This document shows positions 50,214 to 59,305 of a DNA stretch of 64,000 nucleotides, piece after piece. The stretch is from JAENVU01 sp046598395 (GTDB lineage Bacteria; Actinomycetota; Acidimicrobiia; IMCC26256; JAENVU01): assembly GCA_046598395.1 (NCBI GenBank), contig JBKJIQ010000001.1:1-64000 (forward strand), given 5' to 3'. How positions within the stretch are numbered: the stretch's first letter is position 1; each line of letters opens with the position of its first letter. The notes under the pieces are model-generated. The model worked only from the letters and a program-made list of their open reading frames with translations, did no database searches and had not been told where the DNA came from. The position numbers and the translations under genes are program-made.

Positions 50214-51305
50214 ATGGTGCACCCCGATCGTCTCCTCATGGGCCCCGGCCCCTCCAATCCGTACCCCGAAGTGGTGGAGGCCTTCACCCAACCGCTGCTC
50301 GGGCACCTCGATCCCGAGTTCTTGCGAATCTTGGATGAGACGTGTGACCGTCTGCGGACCGTCTTCGCCACCCAGAACGCGCTGACGCTTCCGATCTCGG
50401 GCACCGGGTCCGCGGGGATGGAGGCGTGCTTCGTCAATCTCGTGGAGCCGGGCGACACCGTGATCGTGGGCGTGAACGGCGTGTTCGGTGAGCGGATGTG
50501 TGAGGTGGCTCGCCGCACCGGCGCCACCGTGGAGCGGGTGGAAGCCGAGTGGGGTACCGCGATCGATCCGCAACGGTTGCTCGACGCGCACCGCGCCGTG
50601 CCTCACGCGCGCCTGGTTGCGGTGGTCCACGCGGAGACCTCCACGGGCGTCGAGAACGACATCGCACCTCTGCGCGCGATCAGCGAGACCGACACCCTGC
50701 TCTTGGTGGACGCGGTCACCTCGTTGGCGGGCATTCCCCTCGCGGTCGACGAGTGGGGGATCGATGCGTGTTACTCGGGTACCCAGAAGTGCCTCGGCGT
50801 CCCGCCGGGCCTCTCACCGGTCACGTTCTCGGCGCGCGCGGTCGAGCGCATCTCCACGCGTACGACCCCGGTGCAGTCGTGGTACTTGGACCTCGGACTC
50901 ATCGGTGACTACGTGGGCACCGCGCGCAAGTATCACCACACCGCGCCCACTGGAATGATCGTCGCGCTCCATGCGGGTCTTGGCGTTGTGCTGGATGAGG
51001 GTCTCGATCAGGTGTGGTCGCGCCACCGCTACGTCGGCAACGCGTTGCAGGCTGCATTACCGGACCTCGGGTTCTCCCTGATCGCGCCCGCAACCAATCG
51101 GCTCCCGCAGCTCACGTCGGTTCGGTTGCCCGAAGGCCTCGACGAAGCAGTACTTCGCCGTCGATTGCTCGCCGACTACAGCATCGAAGTGGGCGGCGGC
51201 CTCGGCGCGTTCGCCGGGATTGCATGGCGCATCGGGCTGATGGGCCACACCGCCCGTCGCCGTTCCGTAAGCGCGCTGCTCGGCGCGCTGGCGGAGCTGC
51301 TCTGA
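50214..51305 (+). CDS. Class V aminotransferase (alanine-glyoxylate/serine-pyruvate type)
   Basis: 363 residues. MGPGPSNPYPEVVEAFTQPL, SGTGSAGMEACFVNLVEPGD, VHAETSTGVENDI, LLLVDAVTSLAGIPL and the PLP-lysine YSGTQKCLGVPPG are the usual sequence landmarks of AGXT/serine-glyoxylate/phosphonate-type transaminases. Amino donor and acceptor not deducible. Distinct from the SerC at 8.9 kb. Gap of five bases to the next start. Confidence 0.92.
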   Translation: MVHPDRLLMGPGPSNPYPEVVEAFTQPLLGHLDPEFLRILDETCDRLRTVFATQNALTLPISGTGSAGMEACFVNLVEPGDTVIVGVNGVFGERMCEVARRTGATVERVEAEWGTAIDPQRLLDAHRAVPHARLVAVVHAETSTGVENDIAPLRAISETDTLLLVDAVTSLAGIPLAVDEWGIDACYSGTQKCLGVPPGLSPVTFSARAVERISTRTTPVQSWYLDLGLIGDYVGTARKYHHTAPTGMIVALHAGLGVVLDEGLDQVWSRHRYVGNALQAALPDLGFSLIAPATNRLPQLTSVRLPEGLDEAVLRRRLLADYSIEVGGGLGAFAGIAWRIGLMGHTARRRSVSALLGALAELL

Positions 51306-51310
51306 TCGTT

Positions 51311-52048
51311 GTGAGCGAGGTTGGGCAGACGGTGCTCACCGTGATCACCTGGAACGCGCAGGGCAGCCATGGGATGAATGTGCCGGCAGTTGCGGCGTCG
51401 CTGCTCGCGCACGAACCGGATGTTGTCCTACTCCAAGAGGTGCAACGCCGTCAGCTGGGCGAGTTGCACGTTGCAATGGGAGCCACCGATGCGCGGTGGC
51501 GGTTCAAACACTGGGGCGTGAAGATCCCTGCTGAAGGTCTTGGGGTCGTGTCGATGGTGCCGCTCGATCGCGTCCATCACCAGGTGCTCGCGCATCGGTG
51601 GCAGTTCTGGAACTGGCGGCGCCGGGTGGCGATCCACCTCGGGGTGGAGGTTGGCGGAGTGCTGGTGCGGTGTATCGACGTTCATCTCGGCGCCGGAGTT
51701 CCCGATGCCGAGCGGGTCCGTCAGGCCCGAGAATTGTTGCGAGCCGCGCCGAACGCCAGTCTCATCGGAGGGGACCTCAACGCCGAGCCCAACTCGGACG
51801 AGCTGACCGCCTTTGCCGAGTGTGGATGGCGCGACGCCGAGCGACGCCTCCACGGCCACACGCCATCTCCGAGCACGAACTGGGTGGCGGGCCCGCGCCG
51901 CCAAGCTCCAACGCAACGGCTCGACTACCTGCTCGTACCGGAAGCCGTCGAGGTGCTCGAGGCGTTCGTCCCCGACGATTGGCCCACCTGGGCCGCCCTC
52001 TCCGACCACGTCCCGGTCGTGGCCCGCCTCCGGTTCGCCTGCCGCTGA
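51311..52048 (+). CDS. Endonuclease/exonuclease/phosphatase family protein
   Basis: 245 residues. EEP fold landmarks: VITWNAQGSHGMNVPAVAAS, DVVLLQEVQ (Glu), IDVHLGAG, LIGGDLNAEPNSDE and the final WAALSDHVPVVARL with the Asp-His pair. Substrate (nucleic acid, phosphoester or phosphoinositide-like) unknown. Start chosen at the GTG (51311); the frame extends upstream inside the aminotransferase. Confidence 0.88.
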   Translation: MSEVGQTVLTVITWNAQGSHGMNVPAVAASLLAHEPDVVLLQEVQRRQLGELHVAMGATDARWRFKHWGVKIPAEGLGVVSMVPLDRVHHQVLAHRWQFWNWRRRVAIHLGVEVGGVLVRCIDVHLGAGVPDAERVRQARELLRAAPNASLIGGDLNAEPNSDELTAFAECGWRDAERRLHGHTPSPSTNWVAGPRRQAPTQRLDYLLVPEAVEVLEAFVPDDWPTWAALSDHVPVVARLRFACR

Positions 52049-52082
52049 TTTCGTCGGGCGGCTATGGAGTCACCGTAACGGC

Positions 52083-52101
52083 CAGTATGTATACTGACGG
52101 G
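52083..52101 (+). promoter_or_regulatory. Promoter/operator of the VapBC operon, leaderless
   Basis: TATACT (52090-52095) is a near-consensus -10 six bases before the ATG, so transcription would begin at or next to it. The inverted repeat CAGTAT-GT-ATACTG (52083-52096) overlaps this -10 and would be the antitoxin operator. Confidence 0.65.
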
Positions 52102-52335
52102 ATGAAAACAGTCAGTATCACGATGCCGGAAGTGCTCGATGAACGGGCGGCAACCGAGGCTCGGCGCCGCGGGATCTCGAAGTCCGAACTCATTCGGATC
52201 GGTCTGGATGCTGTCCTGCCCAAACCCTCAGGCGAGATGCCCGAACCCGATCTCTGGCGGTCCCTCGCCGGCTTTGGGTCGCGTCGCCTCACCGTCGAAC
52301 CCGGTGAAATCGACGACGTCGTCTATCGCGCGTGA
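52102..52335 (+). CDS. vapB: VapB-type antitoxin (ribbon-helix-helix)
   Basis: 77 residues. MKTVSITMPEVLDERAATEA and RRRGISKSELIRIGLDAVLP are a ribbon-helix-helix DNA-binding domain. The tail (DLWRSLAGFGSRRLTVEPGE) is the toxin-binding part. It overlaps vapC by GTGA, which holds antitoxin and toxin in proportion. The ATG was selected because of the conserved domain start and the promoter. Confidence 0.88.
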   Translation: MKTVSITMPEVLDERAATEARRRGISKSELIRIGLDAVLPKPSGEMPEPDLWRSLAGFGSRRLTVEPGEIDDVVYRA

Positions 52336-52748
52336 AGTTTGCCGACACCGGTTGGTGGGTCGCGTGGTCGTTGCCGGACGACCACCATCACCGCGATGCG
52401 GTCCGGATGATCGGCACGCTCGGAGTTGCTGAGCAGGTCATCACCACGAACTACGTCCTGGGTGAATCGTGGACGTTTCTGCGTCGCAAGGATGGACACC
52501 AGAGTGCCGTGGCCTTCCTTGAGCGCACCGACGCACTGGTGGAGAGCGATCGGCTCGTCGTGCACCGGGTGACCGAAATGCAGGAGACTTCGGCATGGGA
52601 ATGGCTCCGCAAGCGCGACGAACGCGAGTACTCGTTTGTGGACGCCACCAGTTTTCGAGTGATGCGAGACCGCCGACTGCGCGAGGCACTCGCATTCGAT
52701 CAAGACTTCGCAGCTGCGGGCTTTCTTGAGGTGAAGCCGCGACCATAG
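52332..52748 (+). CDS. vapC: VapC-type toxin (PIN-domain ribonuclease)
   Basis: 138 residues from a GTG. Acidic PIN residues are Asp in KFADTGWWVAW, Glu in NYVLGESWTFLRR, Asp in YSFVDATSF and Asp in ALAFDQDFAAAGF. VapC toxins cleave specific RNAs and are neutralised by VapB. Unusually, the first motif has ADTGWWVAW instead of DTSxLL. This pair looks intact, unlike the decayed copy at 8.5 kb. Confidence 0.88.
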   Translation: MKFADTGWWVAWSLPDDHHHRDAVRMIGTLGVAEQVITTNYVLGESWTFLRRKDGHQSAVAFLERTDALVESDRLVVHRVTEMQETSAWEWLRKRDEREYSFVDATSFRVMRDRRLREALAFDQDFAAAGFLEVKPRP

Positions 52749-52761
52749 GGACTCGACCGAA

Positions 52762-53370
52762 TCAGGGAGTGGCGTCGGGAAGCTTGAGGAAGTTTGTGCG
52801 GTAGTAGCGCAGCTCTTCGATGGATTCCCGGATGTCATCGAGTGCGCGGTGGGTCGACTTCTTCGACGGTTGACCCTTGAGGACCGCGGGGTTCCACCGG
52901 CGAGCGAGTTCCTTCAGCGAGCTGACATCGATGCTGCGATAGTGCACGTACTGATCCACCGCCGGGAGGTAGCGGTCGAGGAATCGCCGGTCGACGCCGA
53001 TCGAGTTCCCACACAGCGGTGCGGAGTTTGCCGGGATCCGGTCGGCCAGGTACTCGAGCACCTGGACTCCCGCGGCGGCAAGCGACAATGTCGACGCCTC
53101 GATCTGAGGGAGCAGCCCAGATTTCGTGTGCATGGTGGTCACGAAATCATCCATTCGGCTGAGGTCGTCTGGGGTCGCGTGGATCACCAAGTCGATGCCG
53201 TCGTCCACCAGTTCCAGCTGGGAGTCGGTGATCAGGACCGCGATCTCCACGATCGTGTGGCGGACGGTGTCGAGGCCCGTCATCTCGAGGTCGATCCATA
53301 CCAGCCGATCGCTCGGGCCGGCTTTCACTTCATCTGACGGATCGGGCGTCGGTTGCGTGGGCTCGGCCAT
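52762..53370 (-). CDS. orn: Oligoribonuclease
   Basis: 202 residues. DEDDh exonuclease: LVWIDLEMTGLDTVRHTIVE (ExoI), LCGNSIGVDRRFLDRYLPAV (ExoII) and THRALDDIRESIEELRYYRT (ExoIII) are intact. Orn degrades 2-5-mer RNAs, including pGpG and pApA from cyclic dinucleotide turnover. Convergent with vapC and divergent from the acyl-CoA synthetase. N-terminal 20 residues are a flexible extension. Confidence 0.96.
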   Translation of the reverse strand: MAEPTQPTPDPSDEVKAGPSDRLVWIDLEMTGLDTVRHTIVEIAVLITDSQLELVDDGIDLVIHATPDDLSRMDDFVTTMHTKSGLLPQIEASTLSLAAAGVQVLEYLADRIPANSAPLCGNSIGVDRRFLDRYLPAVDQYVHYRSIDVSSLKELARRWNPAVLKGQPSKKSTHRALDDIRESIEELRYYRTNFLKLPDATP

Positions 53371-53409
53371 GGAAAAACCTTAGGTGGGCGGCGCCGATAT
53401 TCTGCGGCC

Positions 53410-55380
53410 GTGCCTGATGCGACCGCGGTGTGGAATCCGACCCCCGAGCTTGCCCGCGCGAGCAACGTCGGACGATTCATGGCCACCCACGGGTTCAACG
53501 ATTTCGAGGATCTGCGCACGCGGTCGATCGATGATCCCGAGTGGTTCTGGGATGCGTTCATCCGCTTCGCGGGGCTCCCGTTCGACACCCAATATTCCCA
53601 CGTGCTCGACGAGTCGGCCGGCATCGAGTGGGCCACGTGGTTCACTGGCGGCCGGCTCAACGCTGCGAGTGTGTGTGTCGATCGCTGGGCCGACGATCCC
53701 AGCCGTCGGGATCATCTGGCGATCCTCTGGGAAGGCGAGGAGGGCGAACCGCGGTCGATGACCTACGGCGAACTGCGTGCGCTCACCGACGCGATCGCTG
53801 GTGGCCTGGCCGAGCGGGGAATCGGCATCGGCGACGCGGTGGGTGTGTTCCTCCCGATGTTGCCCGAGACGGTGGCCACGGTGATGGCCGTCGCGAAACT
53901 GGGCGCGATCTTCCTCCCGATCTTCTCGGGCTATGGCGCCGAAGCGGTCGCGGTTCGCTTGGAGGAAGGCGAGGCCAAGGCGCTCGTCACCGCCGATGGC
54001 ACCACGCGGCGGGGCAAGGTCGTTTCGATGAAGGAGACCGCAGACGCGGCCGTCGCGCGGGTGCCGAGCGTGGCGACCGTGGTGGTGGTGCCTCGCCTCG
54101 GGATCGATGTGCCGATGACCCCAGGCCGAGACCTCACGTTGGCGCAATGTTGTGCGCTCGGGCCCGCCGCGCCGTTCGCGACTCCGGCGCTCGACGCTGA
54201 GCATCCCTTGTTCATCGCGTATACGAGCGGTACCACGGGCAAGCCGAAGGGAGTTGTGCACGTCCACGGCGGCTTCGTGGTGAAGATCGCGGAAGAAGTG
54301 GGATTCCAGGCCGACTGCCGGTCGATTCCCACGGGCGGCGATCGCGACGATGTGCTGTTTTGGCTCACCGACCTCGGTTGGATCATGGGGCCATGGCAGA
54401 TCTTCGGCACCCTCGCGTGGGGAGCCACGATGTTTTGTTACGACGGTGCGCCCGACTATCCGGGACCGGATCGACTCTGGGCCATGGTGGAACGCCATCG
54501 CATCTCGATCCTCGGCGTCTCACCCACGTTGATCCGGGCGCTCATGGCCAAGGGCGATGAACCGGTGCGCGCGTACGACCTGTCGTCGTTGCGGGTGCTG
54601 GGCTCCACCGGTGAACCGTGGAACGACGGTCCGTGGCGGTGGTACTTCGAGGAGGTCGGTGGCGGGCGTTGTCCGGTGATCAACGTGAGTGGCGGCACCG
54701 AGGTCGGATGCTTCTTGAGCCCGCACGTTGTGGAACCGATCGCCGCGTGTTCCCTTGGTGGACCGGCGCTCGGATGCGCGATGGATGTAGTGGACGACGA
54801 TTGCCAACCGGTGCGCGGCATCGTCGGTGAACTCGTATGCCGTCGACCGTGGCCGGCGATGACGCGGGGCATGTGGAAAGAACCTGACCGCTACATCGAG
54901 ACCTATTGGTCGCGATGGCCGGGAGTGTGGTGGCACGGGGATTGGGCCTCGATCGATGCCAGCGGACAGTGGTTTCTGCATGGCCGATCCGATGACACGA
55001 TCAAACTCGCAGGCAAGCGGCTCGGACCGGCAGAGGTGGAATCAGCGTTGGTCGACCACCCGATGGTGGTGGAGAGCGCGGCGATCGGATTGCCCGACGA
55101 ACTCAAGGGCGAGAAGTTGGTGTGTTTCGTGGTGCTGGCGCCGGGCGCGCCGAGCAGCGATGAACTGCGGGCGGAGTTGCGAGCGTTGGTGGGGACCCGG
55201 CTGGGGAAGTCGTTCATGCCATCGGCGGTCCATTTCACCGCAGCGTTGCCCAAGACCCGCAGCAACAAGATCATGCGGCGCACGATCCGGGCTGTGGCGT
55301 TAGGTCATGAGCCGGGTGATATTTCCGGTCTCGAAGATGCGGCCGCGCTCGACGCGATTGCCGCCGCGGTGCGGCCGTGA
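53410..55380 (+). CDS. AMP-forming acyl-CoA synthetase (acetyl-CoA synthetase-like)
   Basis: 656 residues, the length of the acetyl/propionyl-CoA synthetase group. Adenylation motifs: FIAYTSGTTGKPKGVVHVHG (A3), STGEPWNDGPWRWYFE, INVSGGTEVG, GWHGDWASIDASGQWFLHG-like core, and the C-terminal catalytic Lys in LPKTRSNKIMRR. The preference for a small acid is suggested by length and by LFWLTDLGWIMGPWQIFGTL. Start is the GTG at 53410. Followed immediately by a GNAT gene (GTGA). Confidence 0.92.
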   Translation: MPDATAVWNPTPELARASNVGRFMATHGFNDFEDLRTRSIDDPEWFWDAFIRFAGLPFDTQYSHVLDESAGIEWATWFTGGRLNAASVCVDRWADDPSRRDHLAILWEGEEGEPRSMTYGELRALTDAIAGGLAERGIGIGDAVGVFLPMLPETVATVMAVAKLGAIFLPIFSGYGAEAVAVRLEEGEAKALVTADGTTRRGKVVSMKETADAAVARVPSVATVVVVPRLGIDVPMTPGRDLTLAQCCALGPAAPFATPALDAEHPLFIAYTSGTTGKPKGVVHVHGGFVVKIAEEVGFQADCRSIPTGGDRDDVLFWLTDLGWIMGPWQIFGTLAWGATMFCYDGAPDYPGPDRLWAMVERHRISILGVSPTLIRALMAKGDEPVRAYDLSSLRVLGSTGEPWNDGPWRWYFEEVGGGRCPVINVSGGTEVGCFLSPHVVEPIAACSLGGPALGCAMDVVDDDCQPVRGIVGELVCRRPWPAMTRGMWKEPDRYIETYWSRWPGVWWHGDWASIDASGQWFLHGRSDDTIKLAGKRLGPAEVESALVDHPMVVESAAIGLPDELKGEKLVCFVVLAPGAPSSDELRAELRALVGTRLGKSFMPSAVHFTAALPKTRSNKIMRRTIRAVALGHEPGDISGLEDAAALDAIAAAVRP

Positions 55381-56000
55381 AGAAACACGATGTGCCGCGC
55401 CTCGTTGGCGGTCGGGTGTTGCTCCGTCCACTGCGCGGATCGGACTTCGGCGCGTGGAGTGATATGCGCACCGCGAGCCGGGCCTGGTTGGAGCCGTGGG
55501 AACCGCTGCCCGATCCCGGCGCGCCGGACCCGGCTGCGAACTCCGACGCGTTCAAGGCCCGCTGCGGTGCGTGGGATCGTCAACGTCAGTTCGACGCGGC
55601 ATACGGCTTCGGATTGTTCCTCGTGCAATCGGAGCTCCTGATCGGAGAAGTCAGTCTCGGTGCGGTGCAGCGTGGACCGTTTCAATCGGCGTCAGTGGGG
55701 TACTGGGTCGACGAACGCCACGCGGGTCATGGTTACGTACCCGAAGGTGTCGCGCTGATCCTTCGGTATGGGTTCGTCGATCTGGGACTTCACCGCATGG
55801 AGGCGGCGATCGTCCCGCGCAACGCAAAGAGTCGACGAGTCGCGCAGAAGCTTGGGCTCCGCGAAGAAGGAACATCGGAGCGATTCCTGCAGATCTGCGG
55901 CGTCTACGAAGATCACGTTCGCTACGCGATCACCGTGGAGGAATGGCAGGAGCGCCGCGCCGAACTCGAAGCCATGTGTTCGGGAGTGATTTCGTCGTGA
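55377..56000 (+). CDS. GNAT family N-acetyltransferase, RimJ-like
   Basis: 207 residues from a GTG (55377). RLVGGRVLLRPLRGSDFGAW starts the fold; GYWVDERHAGHGYVPEGVAL supplies the acetyl-CoA pyrophosphate loop (RxxGxG/A-like, here HAGHGYV) and RVAQKLGLREEG the C-terminal motif. RimJ relatives acetylate the N-terminal amino group of ribosomal or other proteins, or other amines. Overlaps both neighbours by four bases. Confidence 0.9.
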   Translation: MKKHDVPRLVGGRVLLRPLRGSDFGAWSDMRTASRAWLEPWEPLPDPGAPDPAANSDAFKARCGAWDRQRQFDAAYGFGLFLVQSELLIGEVSLGAVQRGPFQSASVGYWVDERHAGHGYVPEGVALILRYGFVDLGLHRMEAAIVPRNAKSRRVAQKLGLREEGTSERFLQICGVYEDHVRYAITVEEWQERRAELEAMCSGVISS

Positions 56001-56905
56001 CGCATTCGCCGCAGCTCGCGCGAGGGTTGTGGCATCTGATCGAACCCATCCATGCCGTGACGTACTTCGCCCCAGAAGCTGCCGCGGCGTTTTCCGATGT
56101 TGGCTACCGCGGCTTCTGGATGGGCTACTTCGCCGGGCGAGCGGCCCCACTCGGGCCGGTGGGCCCCGAAGCTGTCACCGCGCTCTTTTACAACTTCGCA
56201 CCGAGTCGAGTGGCCCGCGCGCTCCCCGACGCGTGGGGGTTCGCCTCACCCGAGGCCGCGCTCGAAGCTCGAGCGCTCGGTTCGGTCCGCACGCTGGATC
56301 GCATGTTCGTGGGGGTCGCGACCGAGAGTGATCTGGCGGCGGCGGCCGAGCGGGTGCAACGCGCCGCTCAATCTGCCAACTGCGAAGGCCGCGCCCTCGC
56401 TGCGGCGAATGCGGCGCTGCCCTGGCCCGAGGATTCCACGGCCATCCTGTGGCACGGGACGACACTGCTCCGCGAGCACCGCGGGGACGGTCACGTCGCC
56501 GCCTTGATGGCGGCGGGAATCTCGGGTCGCGAATCTCACGTCCTCCAGGTTGCCGCCGGCCGGACGGATCGTGATGTGATGACCCGGGCCCGTGATATTG
56601 ACGAAACGGAGTGGGCGGAACTGGCCGAGGGTCTGGCGGTGCGAGGGCTGATCACCCGCGACCTTGCGCTCACCGATGCAGGGCACACCCTGAGGATGGC
56701 GATCGAGGACGACACGGACCGGAGAGCGCTTTCGGCCTACACCGAGCTCGATGGTGACGAGATCGGACAGCTCATGCACGCGGTCACGCCCTTGGCGGCG
56801 GCGGTCGTTGCGGCCGGCGATATCCCGACTGTGAACGCAATCGGATTGCCGATCTTGGATCGTCGTGATGTGCGGAACGTCGGTCCCGCAGAAGCGGTGA
56901 TCTAG
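55997..56905 (+). CDS. SCO6745-type protein
   Basis: 302 residues from a GTG overlapping the GNAT stop. The sequence GLWHLIEPIHAVTYFAPEAA, YRGFWMGYFAGRAAPLGPVG and AVTALFYNFAPS is characteristic of SCO6745-type proteins, widespread in actinobacteria and with no known activity. The C-terminal half resembles a winged-helix (ELAEGLAVRGLITRDLALTD), which suggests regulatory or substrate binding. Probably in the same operon as the acetyltransferase. Its stop overlaps the next convergent gene by four bases. Confidence 0.85.
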   Translation: MTHSPQLARGLWHLIEPIHAVTYFAPEAAAAFSDVGYRGFWMGYFAGRAAPLGPVGPEAVTALFYNFAPSRVARALPDAWGFASPEAALEARALGSVRTLDRMFVGVATESDLAAAAERVQRAAQSANCEGRALAAANAALPWPEDSTAILWHGTTLLREHRGDGHVAALMAAGISGRESHVLQVAAGRTDRDVMTRARDIDETEWAELAEGLAVRGLITRDLALTDAGHTLRMAIEDDTDRRALSAYTELDGDEIGQLMHAVTPLAAAVVAAGDIPTVNAIGLPILDRRDVRNVGPAEAVI

Positions 56906-57525
56906 CGCGGGCCGAGGATTTGGAAGGAACCGATGAGGCGGCCCACGGGCTTGTCGTCGCTCGTGGGGCTCCGGGCACTGATCGTGTAGAGCCGATCCTT
57001 GAGGAGGACCAGCCGTACGCGCCAGTAGGTGCCGCCGTTGCGATACACCACGTCTTTGATCGCGGCGTCGAAGAGCACAAATGGTGGGATCTGCGATTCA
57101 ATCGCGGCGTGGTTCTCGCTGGCGAGCTGGCCCGCGATTTGGTTGAGCGACGACTTGTACGACTCGAGGGTGGCCTCGGGCTGGGGAGTCTTGGTGACCG
57201 AGAACTCGTAGCCGTCGCCGGGGCTACTCGAGACGGTGACGATCGTGCCGAACTCGTTCTTCGCGGTGCTGCGGCGCCATTGGGTTGGCGTCGTGACCTT
57301 GAACCCGTCCGGTGGACTCTCGAACAGGACACCGCCGGACTTGTTCACGTACCGCGAGATCGTGCCGCCGGCCGAGGGGTTGATCCAGCGGGTCCAGACC
57401 CACCCGACCACCACGAAGAGCACGAGCGCCAGGCCGATCCAGGCGAGCAGCGTGGCCAGTGGGTTCGGGGAACGGGTCTCGACCACCACTGCTTCCAGTG
57501 GCTCGGCGGTTTCCTCTTCGATCAT
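56902..57525 (-). CDS. Single-span membrane protein with C-terminal soluble domain
   Basis: 207 residues. One membrane helix (ATLLAWIGLALVLFVVVGWV) follows a short acidic cytoplasmic start. The outer domain (ESPPDGFKVTTPTQWRRSTA, YEFSVTKTPQPEATLESYKS, YWRVRLVLLKDRLYTISARS) resembles the Mog1p/PsbP-like lipoprotein fold, but this is tentative. It overlaps the enoyl-CoA hydratase stop by ATGA. Confidence 0.75.
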   Translation of the reverse strand: MIEEETAEPLEAVVVETRSPNPLATLLAWIGLALVLFVVVGWVWTRWINPSAGGTISRYVNKSGGVLFESPPDGFKVTTPTQWRRSTAKNEFGTIVTVSSSPGDGYEFSVTKTPQPEATLESYKSSLNQIAGQLASENHAAIESQIPPFVLFDAAIKDVVYRNGGTYWRVRLVLLKDRLYTISARSPTSDDKPVGRLIGSFQILGPR

Positions 57526-58262
57526 CGGCTGGCGCTCGCGGGTCCGAGGTTGGCGCGAAACGACCAGATCTGATGTTCCAACTCGTAGCGCATCGCGTGG
57601 TCATGATCGGCCAGGGCGGCGGTGTGGCGGAGCGTGGCTTTGGTGCGCATCGAAAGTTCGCGGGGCACTTGCGCGGCGCGGGTGGCGAGGACCAGCGCCC
57701 GTTCGATCAGATCGGCGTCGTCCACGCATTCCCAAGCGAGCCCGACTGCGGCGGCACGCTCGCCAACGAGTCGCTCACCGAACAGGTTCATCGCCGCCGT
57801 TGCTTGGGGCCCGACAGCGCGGTCGAGCAGCCAGGTGTGGCCCCCGCCGGGGTGGATGCCAATTCGGAGAAAGCGTGCATCGAAGACCGCGCTCGTTCCC
57901 GCGATCCGTACGTCGCAGGCGAGGGCGAGGTTGCAACCAGCACCGACGGCAGCGCCGTTGACTGCGGCGATCGTGGGGAGCGGGGAATCGAGGATGCGCA
58001 GAAATCCGGAGTAAATGTCGCGAACGTCGGCCGGCTCTTCGGTGCCGTCGGCCATCGCGCGCAACGCGTGGACATCGGCACCCGAACAGAACGCGGGCGC
58101 GGCGCCGGTCACCACGATCGCGCCCACGGTCTCGTCGGCATCGAGCTCATCCATGGCGGAGACGATCTCGGCCACCAACGGCGCGGTCAAAGCGTTTCGG
58201 CGTTCTGGATCATCGAGGGTGAGGAGCGCGACCCGGCCGTGACGTTCAACGTGCAGTGTCAT
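57522..58262 (-). CDS. Enoyl-CoA hydratase/isomerase family protein
   Basis: 246 residues from the ATG at 58262. Crotonase landmarks: RRNALTAPLVAEIVSAMDEL, AFCSGADVHALRAM, AVNGAAVGAGCNLALACDVR and FLRIGIHPGGGHTWLLDRAV. The Glu-like catalytic positions are partly replaced (GGGHTW), so hydratase, isomerase or other activity is possible. Same operon as the epimerase (2 bases apart) and the membrane protein. Confidence 0.9.
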   Translation of the reverse strand: MTLHVERHGRVALLTLDDPERRNALTAPLVAEIVSAMDELDADETVGAIVVTGAAPAFCSGADVHALRAMADGTEEPADVRDIYSGFLRILDSPLPTIAAVNGAAVGAGCNLALACDVRIAGTSAVFDARFLRIGIHPGGGHTWLLDRAVGPQATAAMNLFGERLVGERAAAVGLAWECVDDADLIERALVLATRAAQVPRELSMRTKATLRHTAALADHDHAMRYELEHQIWSFRANLGPASASR

Positions 58263-58264
58263 GT

Positions 58265-59302
58265 TCAGGTCTTCTCGCGGACGACGGCGGGCGAGTGCCG
58301 GAAGAACGTCTCGACGTCTCGCTCGTACCGGTAGCTCGGCTGGCTGCTGCCTACTGCATCCTCGAGGCGCAGGCTGCGCGCAAACGCGTCGACCGTTCCC
58401 GCGGTGGAGTAACCGTAACGGAACCCCGTTTCTTTGAATGCGCTGTTGTCCACGGCCCTGCCGTACCGGAGGAGACTCAGGATCTCCGGAGGCAGATCGA
58501 GGATCCGGGCAATCCGCAGCGGTTCCGCGGCCCATTGCGTGAGGATCGGGGGCAGCGGGATGCGGCGGCGACCCACGATCGCGCACACTTCGCTCCATGG
58601 CAGCGATCCGTCGCCCGCCACGTTGAAGATGCCGGGCACGTCGTTGCGGGTGGCGTAGACGAGCGCGCCGGTCACGTCGGTCTCGTGGGTGAACTGGAGC
58701 CGTGGATCGAAGCCCAGAATCTCGGGCGCCACGGGCAGGCGCAACGCCTTGGAGAACGGCGTGGTCACGTCGTCGCCGAGCACATTGGTGAAGCGGAGCT
58801 TGGTGACGGTCACGTGCGGGTTGTCGATCGCAAAGTCGCGCACGAACGACGCCGCTTCGAGCAACGAACGTTCCACCCGCGTGTGTGGCGCGCGCGTGCG
58901 CGGCATCGACTCGCGGAAGTAGTAGGGGTCCTTGAAGTTCGCTCCGTAGGTGAGGGTGGAACTCTTGACGATGACCTTGCGGACCGGACTTCCCGCCGAC
59001 CCGGCCGCGGCCAGCAGGTTCATCGTCCCGATGACGTTGATCTCATGGAGCGCACGGCCGGGAAGTTCGGTGGAGTCCACAATCAAGTGTGTATGCAGAA
59101 TCGTGTCGACCTGGGTGGCGCGCACAATGCGATCGAGGATCGAGTAGTTCGAGTCCGACTTCACGAACTCGGTGCGCTCCAGGGGGAGTCGCGGTTCCTG
59201 GGTGTCGAGGCCCACGATCATCTCGACCTCGGGCAGCGCTTCGAGTTGTTGCGCGAGATGGCTTCCCCAGAAGGTGCCGAGTCCGGTGACGAGAACGCGC
59301 AT
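58265..59302 (-). CDS. NAD-dependent epimerase/dehydratase family protein
   Basis: 345 residues. MRVLVTGLGTFWGSHLAQQL is the Rossmann start (GxxTFxG rather than GGxGFxG); VKSSTLTYGANFKDPYYFRE contains the Ser-Tyr-like active-site region. Homologues include SDR-type proteins near acyltransferases and lipid genes in actinobacteria. A role in glycolipid or lipid metabolism is inferred from neighbours, not shown. Confidence 0.85.
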   Translation of the reverse strand: MRVLVTGLGTFWGSHLAQQLEALPEVEMIVGLDTQEPRLPLERTEFVKSDSNYSILDRIVRATQVDTILHTHLIVDSTELPGRALHEINVIGTMNLLAAAGSAGSPVRKVIVKSSTLTYGANFKDPYYFRESMPRTRAPHTRVERSLLEAASFVRDFAIDNPHVTVTKLRFTNVLGDDVTTPFSKALRLPVAPEILGFDPRLQFTHETDVTGALVYATRNDVPGIFNVAGDGSLPWSEVCAIVGRRRIPLPPILTQWAAEPLRIARILDLPPEILSLLRYGRAVDNSAFKETGFRYGYSTAGTVDAFARSLRLEDAVGSSQPSYRYERDVETFFRHSPAVVREKT

Positions 59303-59305
59303 GAT

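Noticed and set aside
55997..56905. Start of the SCO6745-type gene at 55496
   Set aside because: The extra 167 codons overlap the acetyltransferase in another frame; the GTG overlap at 55997 is far more plausible.
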